A DNA stretch of 64,000 nt from assembly GCA_965278965.1 (NCBI GenBank), contig OZ257127.1:992001-1056000 (forward strand), written 5' to 3'. Under the pieces are notes generated by a model that was given only the letters and a program-made list of their open reading frames with translations, searched no databases and was not told the origin of the DNA. Of the stretch, positions 45,077 to 53,879 are shown piece after piece. Source of the DNA: UBA10649 sp965278965 (GTDB lineage Bacteria > Actinomycetota > Actinomycetes > S36-B12). Position 1 is the stretch's first letter. Every line of letters begins with the position of its first letter. A program made the position numbers and the translations under genes.

Positions 45077-46380
45077 TCGTCATGCCCCGGAAACCGCTGT
45101 CCATGCCGACCGTCGGCACCGCGTTGCTCGCGTCGCTGGCGCTCGCCGCCGGCGTCGTCGCCGGGCCTGGCGCCCCGTCCGTCCAGGCGGCCGTCCCCGG
45201 GTCCGCCGGAGCAGCGGTCAGCACGGCGAACGACGACCCCACCGCCGTGGACGCGCTCCTGCACAAGCGCCTGCGCAACCCCCGGCTCGGGGACGACGTC
45301 GGCATGGTCGTCATCGACGCCGCGACCGGCGCGGTGGTCTCCCAGCAGGACGCCGACCAGGCGATGCTGCCGGCGTCGAACATGAAGATCGTCACCGCCG
45401 TCGCCGCGCTCGCGCGCATGGGAGGCGGGACGGTTCTGCGCACGGCGGTCCGACAGGGCGCGACGGCGTCCGACCTCGTGCTCGAGGGTGGCGGCGACCC
45501 GCTGCTCACGACCACCGACCTCCGCCAGCTGGCCAAGCGGACCGCCGCCGTGCTCCCGGCCGGAGCGCCGGTCGTGGTCCACGTCGACGACGACCTGTTC
45601 CCGCGTACCGGCAAGGGGCCCGGCTGGACCCGCACCTACCTGGGCTCGGAGGCCGCCCGGGTCGAGGCCCTCGCCCGGCTCGGTGACTACAGCCGCGACC
45701 CGAGCACCGCGGCCGCGGCCGTGTTCGTCGACCGGCTCACGAAGCTCGGCGTACCGGCGACGCTGGGCACGGACGCCGACGGCGGCCAGGGCACGGTGCT
45801 CGCGACGACCGACGGTCATACCGTCAAGGACGCCGTCGCCGTGATGCTGAGCCACTCGGAGAACAACGTGGCCGAGGTGCTGCACCGGCAGGTGGCCGTC
45901 GCTGCCGGCGTACCGGCGACCTGGGCCGGCGCGCGCACGGCCGTCGAGCAGGTCCTCCGGGATGCCGGGATCGACCCGTCCGCCCAGCGACTGTCCGACG
46001 GCAGCGGCCTCTCGCGCACGAACCGGGTCACGCCGCGGTTCCTCGCCGACGTGCTGCGCTACGCGCGCGTCACCAAGCCCGGGGCGTTCGCATCAATGTT
46101 CGAGCCCGGCGCTCTGCCCGTGGCGGGGCGCACCGGCACGCTGATCACGGGCTTCGGCCGGTACGTGACGAAGCAGTCGGCCTGCGCCCGGGGCGAGGTG
46201 CAGGCCAAGACCGGCTCGCTGTTCGACACGACCGCGTTGTCCGGGGTGGCACACACCGTCAGCGGGGGCGAGCGGATCTTCTCCGTGCTCGTGAACGACC
46301 GTCCGCAGCGCTACTCGGCGCTGTCCACCCGACAGGCGATCGACGGCCTCACCGCCACCATGACCGGCTGCTGGGACTAA
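45073..46380 (+). CDS. dacB: D-alanyl-D-alanine carboxypeptidase/endopeptidase (PBP4)
   Basis: 435 residues from ATG 45073 (ATG 45082 possible). Signal peptide ending near SVQA. Catalytic motifs PASNMKIV (SxxK), LSHSENNVAE (SxN) and VQAKTGSL (KTG) with the PBP4 insertion between SxxK and SxN. Trims peptidoglycan. Shares the divergent promoter region with the GH18 gene. Confidence 0.93.
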   Translation: MVVMPRKPLSMPTVGTALLASLALAAGVVAGPGAPSVQAAVPGSAGAAVSTANDDPTAVDALLHKRLRNPRLGDDVGMVVIDAATGAVVSQQDADQAMLPASNMKIVTAVAALARMGGGTVLRTAVRQGATASDLVLEGGGDPLLTTTDLRQLAKRTAAVLPAGAPVVVHVDDDLFPRTGKGPGWTRTYLGSEAARVEALARLGDYSRDPSTAAAAVFVDRLTKLGVPATLGTDADGGQGTVLATTDGHTVKDAVAVMLSHSENNVAEVLHRQVAVAAGVPATWAGARTAVEQVLRDAGIDPSAQRLSDGSGLSRTNRVTPRFLADVLRYARVTKPGAFASMFEPGALPVAGRTGTLITGFGRYVTKQSACARGEVQAKTGSLFDTTALSGVAHTVSGGERIFSVLVNDRPQRYSALSTRQAIDGLTATMTGCWD

Positions 46381-46389
46381 GGCGGCGGA

Positions 46390-47037
46390 CTAGCGGAGGG
46401 CGCGGGCGATCTCGCCGGCGGCCCGGGCGACCCGGGGGCCGACGTCGGCCTCGTTGAGCTCACGCAGCGCGAGGACGCCCACGCTGGCCTCCAGCCCCGG
46501 GACCCCCAGCACCGGCACCGCGATCCCGTACGCCCCCTGCGGACCGTCACCGGTCGCGACCACCCACGGCGGGTCCAGCGGCCGACCGGCCGTCGTGCGA
46601 GCGGCGAGGATGGCCCGGCCCGCGGCGCTGTTCTCCAGCGGCTGCCGGGAGCCCGGCCGGGAGGCGACGTGCACGTCCGACCGCGAGGGCTCGACGACGA
46701 CGGCTGCCTGCGCCTCCTGCCCGTCAACGACGGTCAGGACCGCCGTCGCGTTGACGGCGTCGGCGAGCAGCCGCAGCGCCGGGACGGCGGTGTCACGCAC
46801 GACCGGCTGCACCTGACGGCCCATCGCGAGCACCCCGAGCCCCAAGCGGCACCGGCCGTCGGCGGAACGGCGCAGGAACGCGTGCTGCTCCAAGGTGACG
46901 ACGAGGCGGTACACGACCGTCCGCCCGATCCCGAGGGCAGCGGCGAGCTCGGTGACGGTAAGGCCGTCCGGTGCCCCGGCGACCGCTTCGAGCACCTGCA
47001 GGCCCCGGTCGAGGGTCTGCGAGGTCTCCGCTGCCAC
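46390..47037 (-). CDS. IclR-family transcriptional regulator
   Basis: 215 residues from GTG 47037. N-terminal helix-turn-helix (LTVTELAAALGIGRTVVYRLVVTL) and the effector domain (LENSAAGRAILAAR, AYGIAVPVLG). Converges with dacB 10 nt away; target and effector unknown. Confidence 0.9.
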   Translation of the reverse strand: MAAETSQTLDRGLQVLEAVAGAPDGLTVTELAAALGIGRTVVYRLVVTLEQHAFLRRSADGRCRLGLGVLAMGRQVQPVVRDTAVPALRLLADAVNATAVLTVVDGQEAQAAVVVEPSRSDVHVASRPGSRQPLENSAAGRAILAARTTAGRPLDPPWVVATGDGPQGAYGIAVPVLGVPGLEASVGVLALRELNEADVGPRVARAAGEIARALR

Positions 47038-47058
47038 GGCCGCCGGTGACGCGTCGGG

Positions 47059-47640
47059 TCAGGCCGCGACGGCGCTGGCGCGGTGGGCGGCGGATCGCAG
47101 TGTGAAGGCGGCGATGATCCAGAAGATGCCGCCGATGACCAGCCAGATCCCCAGGACCCAGGCCAGCGTGGCGAGCGAGATCCCGGGCCACAGGAGCACG
47201 ACGAACCCGCCGATCAGCATGACGATGCCGCCGAAGATGCGCCATCCGCGGCCGGTCGAGGACTCCCCCAGCGAGAACAGCTGCTCGAAGCCGGCGAACA
47301 GGAAGGAGATGCCGACGAGGATCGCGAGGATGTCGACGGCCTGGTAGCTGCCGATCATGGCGATGAGGCCCAGGATCAGCGACAGGCCGCCGGAGATGAA
47401 GAGCATCGCGCGCATGCCGCCGGACAGGCCGTGCCGGAAGCCGCGGACGATCTGGAACAGGCCGGAGACGACCAGCCAGATCGCCACGAGCCACGCGACG
47501 ACCACGACCGTCTTGCCCGGCCAGAACAGCATGATCAGGCCGACCACCAAGGTGGCGATCCCCAGGACCAGGATCAGTCCCCAGTGCTTGCGGAAGCTTG
47601 CCTCGACGTCCTCGACGTCGACCATGTCCACCGTCGTCAT
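47059..47640 (-). CDS. HdeD family membrane protein
   Basis: 193 residues from ATG 47640, GGGGAGG upstream. Six helices with repeated ILGIATLVVGLIMLFWPGKT and LIGGFVVLLWPGISLA, the DUF308/HdeD repeat. Linked to acid resistance in E. coli; role here unknown. A TACAGT upstream may be its -10. Confidence 0.85.
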   Translation of the reverse strand: MTTVDMVDVEDVEASFRKHWGLILVLGIATLVVGLIMLFWPGKTVVVVAWLVAIWLVVSGLFQIVRGFRHGLSGGMRAMLFISGGLSLILGLIAMIGSYQAVDILAILVGISFLFAGFEQLFSLGESSTGRGWRIFGGIVMLIGGFVVLLWPGISLATLAWVLGIWLVIGGIFWIIAAFTLRSAAHRASAVAA

Positions 47641-47718
47641 CGTGGGTCCTCCCCAGGTGCGCACCGGCGCCCCGATGCGTCGGTGCGCCTCACTGTAGAC
47701 CCGCAAGACCGGATATCG

Positions 47719-47737
47719 GGCGCGCGTGACGCGCGCC
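47719..47737 (-). terminator. hairpin after the ABC-transporter operon
   Basis: 8-bp stem GGCGCGCG/CGCGCGCC with a 3-nt loop, beginning 3 nt past the ABC ATPase stop on the - strand. No clear U-tract follows. Confidence 0.5.
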
Positions 47738-47739
47738 GC

Positions 47740-48510
47740 TCAGCCGAACACGCGCGACAGGAAGTCCCGGGTCTGCGGCTGCTGCGGGTCGCCGAGGACC
47801 TGCCCGGGCGGGCCGGCCTCGCACACGACGCCGTCGTGCAGGAAGCACACCCGGTCGGCGACCTCCCGCGCGAATCCCATCTCATGGGTGGCCATCACGA
47901 TCGTGAGGCCACCCGCCTTGAGCTCCCGCACGGCGTCGAGGACCTCTCCTACCAGGAGGGGGTCGAGCGCCGACGTGATCTCGTCGAACAGCATGACCTC
48001 CGGCTGCATCGCCAGCGCACGGACGATCGCGACCCGCTGAGCCTGCCCGCCGGACAGCCGATCGGGGTAGTCGCGAGCCTTCGCCGCCAGCCCGAACCGG
48101 TCAAGCAGGGTCATCGCCTCGGCCTCGGCGCGCGCGGCCGGGGTGCGAGCGACCTTCCGTGGTGACAGCGTCACGTTGTCCAGGACCGTCATGTGCGGGA
48201 AGAGGTTGTAGGACTGGAAGACGATCCCGACCCGCCGGCGGATCTGGTCGAGGTTGACGTTCAGGTCGGTGACGTCGACCGAGCCGTCGAGCAGGATCCG
48301 GCCCGCATCCACCGCCTCGAGCGCGTTCACACACCGCAGGAGTGTGGACTTGCCGGAACCGGATGCGCCGATGAGCACCACGACCTCGTGGCGGTCCACC
48401 GTCAGGTCCAGGCCGCGCAGGACGACGTGCTCGTCGAAGGACTTCCAGACCCCGGCGATCTCGACGAGCGGTGTAGTCGTCGCGGCGCCGTCGCCGCGGG
48501 CCTCGCTCAT
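47740..48510 (-). CDS. amino-acid ABC transporter ATPase
   Basis: 256 residues. Walker A GASGSGKST, signature LSGGQAQRVAIVRAL, Walker B VMLFDEITSALD, H-loop ATHEMGFA. PAAT family (GlnQ-like). GTG or ATG start near 48510, overlapping the permease stop by 4 nt. Energises uptake of a polar amino acid. Confidence 0.93.
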   Translation of the reverse strand: MSEARGDGAATTTPLVEIAGVWKSFDEHVVLRGLDLTVDRHEVVVLIGASGSGKSTLLRCVNALEAVDAGRILLDGSVDVTDLNVNLDQIRRRVGIVFQSYNLFPHMTVLDNVTLSPRKVARTPAARAEAEAMTLLDRFGLAAKARDYPDRLSGGQAQRVAIVRALAMQPEVMLFDEITSALDPLLVGEVLDAVRELKAGGLTIVMATHEMGFAREVADRVCFLHDGVVCEAGPPGQVLGDPQQPQTRDFLSRVFG

Positions 48511-49391
48511 GCCGTACCCCCGGCGCGCTGACGGCGGGCCATCCGGGCCTGGACCCAGTCAGCGAACCGGGTCATGGGGATCGTGAGGGCGATGAAGATG
48601 AGGGCGGCGGCGACGTACGGGGTGTAGTTGAAGGTCGACGACGCGTCGATCTGGGCCTGCCGGAGCACCTCGATCGGACCGAGGACCGACACGAGCGCGG
48701 TGTCCTTCTGCAGGGAGATGAAGTCGTTGAGCAACGGGGGCACGACGTTGCGGATCGCCTGCGGCAGCACGACGAACCGGTTGGTCTGGCCGACGGACAG
48801 GCCCAGCGAGCGCGCGGCCATGCGCTGGCTGGGGTGCACCGACATGATCCCGGCCCGGAACACCTCCGCGACGTACGCGCCGTACGACAGCACCAGGGCG
48901 ACCGTGCCCCACAGGACAGGGTCGATCGGCACCCCCTGGAGGTTGAGCGCGGGGACACCGAAGCCGAGCAGGAAGATGACCAGGATCGTCGGGACCCCGC
49001 GGAACACGTCGACGTAGATCGTCGCGATCAGCCGCAGGGGAAGGAAGATCGGCGACCGTAGGGTGCGAGCCAGCGCGACGAGGATCCCGACGACGAGGAT
49101 GAGCGGCTCGGCCACCAGGAAGATCCGGACGTTGAGCCAGAACGCCTTGATCAGCCCGGGGAACGAGTCGGCGAACTGCTCGCCGCTGAAGAACGTCTCC
49201 CGGACGCTGGGCCAGCCCGGTGTCCGGACGACGAACGCCCCCACGACGACGACGAACACGACGAGGCTCGCCATGCCGACGAACGCGTTGCGTCGCGCCC
49301 GCCGGCGCAGTGCTGCCTGCCGGACGGGGTCGCGGTAGGCCGTGAGCGTCCCGGGCGCCGGCGCGAGCGCCGGGCCGAAGGGTCCGGTCAT
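48507..49391 (-). CDS. amino-acid ABC transporter permease
   Basis: 294 residues; an N-terminal soluble stretch, then five to six helices. EAA-loop SYGAYVAEVFRAGIMSVHPSQRMAARSLGLS and IFIALTIPMTRFADWVQARM identify the HisM/GlnP group. Coupled to the ATPase gene. Confidence 0.92.
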   Translation of the reverse strand: MTGPFGPALAPAPGTLTAYRDPVRQAALRRRARRNAFVGMASLVVFVVVVGAFVVRTPGWPSVRETFFSGEQFADSFPGLIKAFWLNVRIFLVAEPLILVVGILVALARTLRSPIFLPLRLIATIYVDVFRGVPTILVIFLLGFGVPALNLQGVPIDPVLWGTVALVLSYGAYVAEVFRAGIMSVHPSQRMAARSLGLSVGQTNRFVVLPQAIRNVVPPLLNDFISLQKDTALVSVLGPIEVLRQAQIDASSTFNYTPYVAAALIFIALTIPMTRFADWVQARMARRQRAGGTA

Positions 49392-49427
49392 GGCCCGGTC
49401 ACGGGGCGCCGGGCTCGGGAGCCGTCG

Positions 49428-50375
49428 CTACTGCTTGATGTACGGAGCGGCCTCGCCGGCGAGCCACTCGTCCTGGATCGCCTTGAGCTCGCCGCTCTCG
49501 GTCAGTGCGGCGAGCGCCTTGTTGACGCAAGTGACCAGCGGGTTGCCCTTGGCGAAGAGAAGGCCGAACTGCTCGCCGCCGTCCTGCGCCTCGAACTGGC
49601 CGACGATCTTCGCCTTCGGGATCTCGGCCGCGGTGATGTAGTACGCGGTCGGCAGGTCGACGACGATCGCGTCGATCTGCCCGTTGTTCAGGGCGCTCTT
49701 GGCGTCGTTCGTGTCGTTGTAGACGTACGGCTGCTCGGCCGGCTTCACGACGTCGTTGATGAAGTCCAGGCTCGTCGTGCCCACCTGCGCGCCCAGCTTG
49801 GCGGCCTGCAGCTCGGCGAGGGTCGTCGCGTTCGCGATCGGCGAGTCCTTGAGCGCGACGACCGCCTGGTTGACCGTGTAGTAGCCGTCCGAGAAGTCAA
49901 CCGCCTTCTGGCGCTTCGGCGTGATCGAGATCTGGTTGATGTCGAAGTCGAAGTCCTTGGCGCCCGGGGCGTAGGACTTGTTGAAGGGCACGGTGACCCA
50001 GGTGACCTCCGGCGTGCTGAAGCCCAGCTGCTTGGCGACCGCGTACGCGACGGCCGACTCGAACCCCTTGCCGTTGGTGGGGTCGTCGTCCTCGAAGTAC
50101 GGCGGGTACGCCGGGGTATCGGTGCCGATCGTCAGCGTGCCGGGGGTCAGCAGGGTGAGGTTCTCCGGGGAGCACTCGTCCACCGCTGCGGCCGACGCGG
50201 ATGCCGACGCCTCGGCGCTCGCCGCCTCGCTCGCGGCGGCACTGGAGGCCACCGGGCCCGACGAGGCCGCTGACGTCTGGGAGGCCGACTCCTGCGGGGC
50301 GCAGCCGACGACCAGGGCGGACGCGGCGACAAGCGCGAGCGGGGCGAGCAGTCGGCGGGCAGTCAGGACCGTCAT
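49428..50375 (-). CDS. amino-acid ABC transporter substrate-binding lipoprotein
   Basis: 315 residues. Lipobox LVVGCAPQ, an Ala/Ser linker, then SBP_bac_3 domain (LTIGTDTPAYPPYFEDDDP, AVDFSDGYYTVNQAVVALK). ATG 50375. First gene of the SBP-permease-ATPase operon. Confidence 0.93.
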   Translation of the reverse strand: MTVLTARRLLAPLALVAASALVVGCAPQESASQTSAASSGPVASSAAASEAASAEASASASAAAVDECSPENLTLLTPGTLTIGTDTPAYPPYFEDDDPTNGKGFESAVAYAVAKQLGFSTPEVTWVTVPFNKSYAPGAKDFDFDINQISITPKRQKAVDFSDGYYTVNQAVVALKDSPIANATTLAELQAAKLGAQVGTTSLDFINDVVKPAEQPYVYNDTNDAKSALNNGQIDAIVVDLPTAYYITAAEIPKAKIVGQFEAQDGGEQFGLLFAKGNPLVTCVNKALAALTESGELKAIQDEWLAGEAAPYIKQ

Positions 50376-50461
50376 GGTCGGGCTCCTTCAGGTGGCGCGG
50401 TGACGGCGTCATCTTGTCAGAGTGCGCGTCGGCCTCGGCGGCGTGCCGGCGGCGCGTCGCG

Positions 50462-50800
50462 TCAGGGGCCGTCGGGCTCCGCGCCGAGCCGCGCGAGGTC
50501 GTCGGTCGCCAGCGTCAGGGCGTCGGCGTCGGGCGTCGACGCGACCGGCTCCGGGACCCACGCGAGGGCGTCGAACGGGCAGACGTCGACGCAGATGCCG
50601 CAGTACATGCACAGCCCGAAGTCGATCGCGAAGCGGTCCAGGACGCTCACCGACCGAGGTCGGCGGGCACCTGGCTCGCTGACCTGCTCGACGTGGCTGT
50701 CCACCTCGATGCACCAGGCCGGGCACTCCCGGACGCAGATCATGCAGGAGGTGCAGGCGGACGGGACGAGCGCGATCGCTGCGTGCGCCCCGGTGCTCAC
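50462..50800 (-). CDS. NuoI-like two-[4Fe-4S] ferredoxin subunit
   Basis: 112 residues from GTG 50800, overlapping the NuoC-like stop as GTGA. Two clusters: CTSCMICVRECPAWCIEV and FGLCMYCGICVDVCPFDAL. Matches complex-I subunit I/group-4 hydrogenase ferredoxins. Last gene of a B-C-I trio with no D or membrane subunit. Confidence 0.85.
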   Translation of the reverse strand: MSTGAHAAIALVPSACTSCMICVRECPAWCIEVDSHVEQVSEPGARRPRSVSVLDRFAIDFGLCMYCGICVDVCPFDALAWVPEPVASTPDADALTLATDDLARLGAEPDGP

Positions 50801-51279
50801 GCGTCCTCCCGCTCGAGCCAGTCCGCGACCACGCCCGGCGGTGCCTGGCGACGCCGCGAGCCTCGGCGGTCGTCGCCCCCCTCGGCCGCGCCCGGCCACG
50901 GGCGCGCGACCCGCGCCGCGAGCACCGTGGAACGCAGGAGGGGCGCGGACCCCGCCTGCTGACGACGCAGCAACGGGCGAAGATCCGGGTGGCCGGTGAG
51001 CCGGACGTCGAACATCTCGACGAGCTCCCGCTCGTGCCAGGCCGCCGCCGGGTAGAGGGACGTCAGGCTCGCCAGGGCCTCCCCCATGACGACCTGGGTG
51101 ACCAGTCGGACCGCGTCGCAGCCCGACGCGTCCCGTCGGACCAGCCGGGCGACCACCTCCACCGCCTCGCGGCGGTCGATGCCGGCGACGAGGTCCAGGT
51201 AGTCGTAGCCATCGCCGCTGGCATCCTCGGCGGCTGCCGCCCACTCGGACGCGGCGACGGTCCTCACGTGGTCGGTCAT
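50797..51279 (-). CDS. NuoC-like 30 kDa subunit
   Basis: 160 residues from ATG 51279. YPAAAWHERELVEMFDVRLTGHPDLRPLL is the NuoC signature. The tail is basic and differs from canonical NuoC. ATGA overlap with the NuoB-like gene. Normally bridges NuoB and NuoD; NuoD is absent here. Confidence 0.85.
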   Translation of the reverse strand: MTDHVRTVAASEWAAAAEDASGDGYDYLDLVAGIDRREAVEVVARLVRRDASGCDAVRLVTQVVMGEALASLTSLYPAAAWHERELVEMFDVRLTGHPDLRPLLRRQQAGSAPLLRSTVLAARVARPWPGAAEGGDDRRGSRRRQAPPGVVADWLEREDA

Positions 51280-51704
51280 GCGGGGTCCTGCTCGAGCAGC
51301 CCGACCAGGCCGGCGACGAGGTCGGACGGGCGCGGGGGGCAGCCCGGGACCCACCGGTCGACGGACAGCAGGCCGTCGACCCCGTCGATCACCGTCGGTG
51401 CGTCCCAGTACGGGCCTCCCGTGGCCGCGCACGCACCGAACGAGACCACCCGGGTGCCGGCGGGCAGGTCCGCCAGGAGCCGGCGGACGGCGGGCGCGAG
51501 CGCCTCGGTCACCGTCCCGGCGACCACGAGCACCGCGCGGTCGGCGGGCGCCAGCGGCGACTCGTCGACCTCGATCAGCCCCCGACGGGCCGCCGACTCC
51601 ACCTCCATCGCGCAGCACGCGAGCCCGGCACTGGCCAGCACGACCCGCGCCCCCGGGTGCCCGGGCACCCGGTACGTGCGCAGCGCGGGCGGGACGGCGA
51701 TCAC
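51276..51704 (-). CDS. NuoB-like [4Fe-4S] subunit
   Basis: 142 residues from GTG 51704 (VIAVPPALRTYRVPGHPGA), which overlaps a 40-codon leader as GTGA. Cluster cysteines: GLACCAMEV (CC), FGACAATGGPYW, and VPGCPPRPSDL, all four N2 ligands present. In-frame starts reaching 51908 exist but lack a ribosome site. First gene of the trio, divergent from korA. Confidence 0.78.
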   Translation of the reverse strand: MIAVPPALRTYRVPGHPGARVVLASAGLACCAMEVESAARRGLIEVDESPLAPADRAVLVVAGTVTEALAPAVRRLLADLPAGTRVVSFGACAATGGPYWDAPTVIDGVDGLLSVDRWVPGCPPRPSDLVAGLVGLLEQDPA

Positions 51705-51823
51705 CTCGGCAGGGTAGTCGCGGGCCGCCTCGGGCCTCGTGCCATGCGGTGCGACAGGTCGCTCGACAGGACCGGCGACAGGTCGTGCGATATGTGACGG
51801 ACGCAATACCGCTGGATGAACAC
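51701..51823 (-). CDS. 40-residue leader ORF ahead of nuoB-like gene
   Basis: GTG 51823 lies 9 nt after AAGGAGG, encoding VFIQRYCVRHISHDLSPVLS and then SSDLSHRMARGPRRPATTLPR; the stop overlaps the NuoB-like GTG as GTGA. The DNA contains repeats of GCGACAGGTCG. Could be a coupling leader or a regulatory peptide. Confidence 0.4.
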   Translation of the reverse strand: MFIQRYCVRHISHDLSPVLSSDLSHRMARGPRRPATTLPR

Positions 51824-51956
51824 CCGGTGTAGCCTCCTTGGATGTCCTAGTAACCGTCCCCCCGGGGAGCCGCAGCCCTCGCGCGAAGCCCCCCGGATAT
51901 GGTCGCAACGGACATCACACACGCCACCCGCACCGCATCCCACCAAGGGGACCTTC

Positions 51957-53849
51957 GTGAGCAAGCAGGTCGTCAGCCTCAACCGCGTCGTGATCAGGTT
52001 CGCCGGGGACTCCGGTGACGGCATGCAGCTGACCGGTGACCGGTTCACGTCCGACACCGCCGGGCTCGGCAACGACCTGTCGACGCTGCCCGACTTCCCG
52101 GCCGAGATCCGCGCGCCAGCCGGGACCATCGGCGGCGTCTCGGCCTTCCAGCTCGCGTTCGCGGACCACGACATCACCACCCCCGGCGACGCCCCCAACG
52201 TGCTCGTGGCGATGAACCCGGCCGCCCTCAAGGCCAACATCAAGGACCTGCCCCGCGGCGCAGACCTCATCCTCAACACCGACGAGTTCACCAAGCGCAA
52301 CCTGGAGAAGGTCGGCTACGCGACGAACCCGCTCGACGACGGCACGCTCGAGCCCTACAACGTCCACGCGATCGCCCTGACGTCCCAGACCGTCGAGGCG
52401 TTGAAGGGTTTCGACCTCACCAAGAAGGAGGCCGAGCGCTCGAAGAACATGTACGCCCTCGGCCTGCTGTCATGGCTGTACTCGCGGCCGGCGGAGGGCA
52501 CCCGCACCTTCCTGGAGCGCAAGTTCGCGAGCAAGCCCGAGATCCTCGCCGCCAACCTCGCCGCCTTCGAGGCCGGCTGGTCCTTCGGGGAGACGACCGA
52601 GGCATTCTCGGTGCAGTACGAGGTGGCCCCGGCCAAGCTCCCGGCCGGCACCTACCGCAACATCAGCGGCAACCCGGCGCTCGCCTTCGGCCTCATCGCC
52701 GCGTCGACCAAGTCCGGCCTGCCGCTGTTCCTCGGCTCGTACCCGATCACGCCGGCCTCGGACATCCTCCATGAGCTGGCGAAGAACCACCGGTTCGGGA
52801 TCATGACGTTCCAGGCCGAGGACGAGATCGCCGGCATCGGCTCGGCGATCGGTGCGGCCTACGGCGGTGCGCTCGCCGTCACGACGACCTCCGGCCCCGG
52901 CGTCGCGCTGAAGTCCGAGGCGATCGGGCTCGCCGTCTCTCTCGAGCTCCCGCTCATCATCGTCGACGTCCAGCGCGGCGGCCCGTCCACCGGCCTGCCG
53001 ACGAAGACCGAGCAGTCCGACCTCCTGCAGGCGATGTTCGGCCGCAACGGGGAGTCCCCCGTCCCGATCGTGGCGCCGCAGTCCCCCTCGGACTGCTTCC
53101 ACGCAGCGATCGAGGCCGCCCGGATCGCCGTCACGTACCGCACCCCGGTCTTCCTGCTCTCGGATGGCTACCTCGCGAACGGCTCCGAGCCGTGGCTCGT
53201 GCCCGACGCGTCGACCCTGCCGGTGATCGACCCGGCGTTCGCGACCGGGCCCAACGACGTGGCCGCAGACGGCACGGACATCTTCAAGCCGTACAAGCGC
53301 GACCCCGCCACCCTCGCCCGGCCGTGGGCCGTTCCGGGCACGGCGGGGCTCGAGCACCGGATCGGCGGGCTGGAGAAGGCTGACGGGATCGGCACGATCT
53401 CCTACGACGCCGAGAACCACGACCTGATGGTCCGCCTGCGCCAGGCGAAGGTCGATGCGATCGCCGACACGATCCCCGACCTCGCCGTCGACGACCCCGA
53501 TGGCGACGCCGAGGTGCTCGTGCTCGGGTGGGGATCGACCTACGGGCCGATCGGTGCTGCGTGCGAGATCACCCGCCGCACCGGGGTCAAGGTCGCTCAG
53601 GCCCACCTGCGGCACCTGAACCCGTTCCCGGCCAACACCGGCGACGTCCTGCGCAGCTACAAGCGGGTCCTCGTCCCGGAGATGAACCTCGGCCAGCTGA
53701 GCATGCTCCTGCGGGCGAAGTTCCTGGTCGACGTCCAGGGCATCAACCAGGTGCGCGGCATGCCGTTCAAGTCGACCGAGCTCGTCTCAGCGATCACCGC
53801 GGCGATCTCCACGCTGCCGACCGGTGACCTCCACTCCACCAACGCCTGA
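51957..53849 (+). CDS. korA: 2-oxoacid:ferredoxin oxidoreductase, alpha (gamma-alpha fusion) subunit
   Basis: 630 residues from GTG 51957 with AGGGGA upstream. N-terminal gamma-like domain (RFAGDSGDGMQLTGDRFT; about 1-190), then GSYPITPASDIL and TTSGPGVALKSEAIGLAVSLELPLIIVD (pyrimidine domain), and a C-terminal transketolase-like domain (LVLGWGSTYGPIGAA). With KorB oxidises 2-oxoglutarate (or a related 2-oxoacid) to the acyl-CoA and reduces ferredoxin. Confidence 0.92.
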   Translation: MSKQVVSLNRVVIRFAGDSGDGMQLTGDRFTSDTAGLGNDLSTLPDFPAEIRAPAGTIGGVSAFQLAFADHDITTPGDAPNVLVAMNPAALKANIKDLPRGADLILNTDEFTKRNLEKVGYATNPLDDGTLEPYNVHAIALTSQTVEALKGFDLTKKEAERSKNMYALGLLSWLYSRPAEGTRTFLERKFASKPEILAANLAAFEAGWSFGETTEAFSVQYEVAPAKLPAGTYRNISGNPALAFGLIAASTKSGLPLFLGSYPITPASDILHELAKNHRFGIMTFQAEDEIAGIGSAIGAAYGGALAVTTTSGPGVALKSEAIGLAVSLELPLIIVDVQRGGPSTGLPTKTEQSDLLQAMFGRNGESPVPIVAPQSPSDCFHAAIEAARIAVTYRTPVFLLSDGYLANGSEPWLVPDASTLPVIDPAFATGPNDVAADGTDIFKPYKRDPATLARPWAVPGTAGLEHRIGGLEKADGIGTISYDAENHDLMVRLRQAKVDAIADTIPDLAVDDPDGDAEVLVLGWGSTYGPIGAACEITRRTGVKVAQAHLRHLNPFPANTGDVLRSYKRVLVPEMNLGQLSMLLRAKFLVDVQGINQVRGMPFKSTELVSAITAAISTLPTGDLHSTNA

Positions 53850-53879
53850 TCCGCCGACGAGTCACGAAGCGAGCGAGCG

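Noticed and set aside
51705..51908. longer N-terminus for the NuoB-like protein
   Set aside because: Extra residues are low-complexity and lack a ribosome site in frame; the strong site serves another frame.
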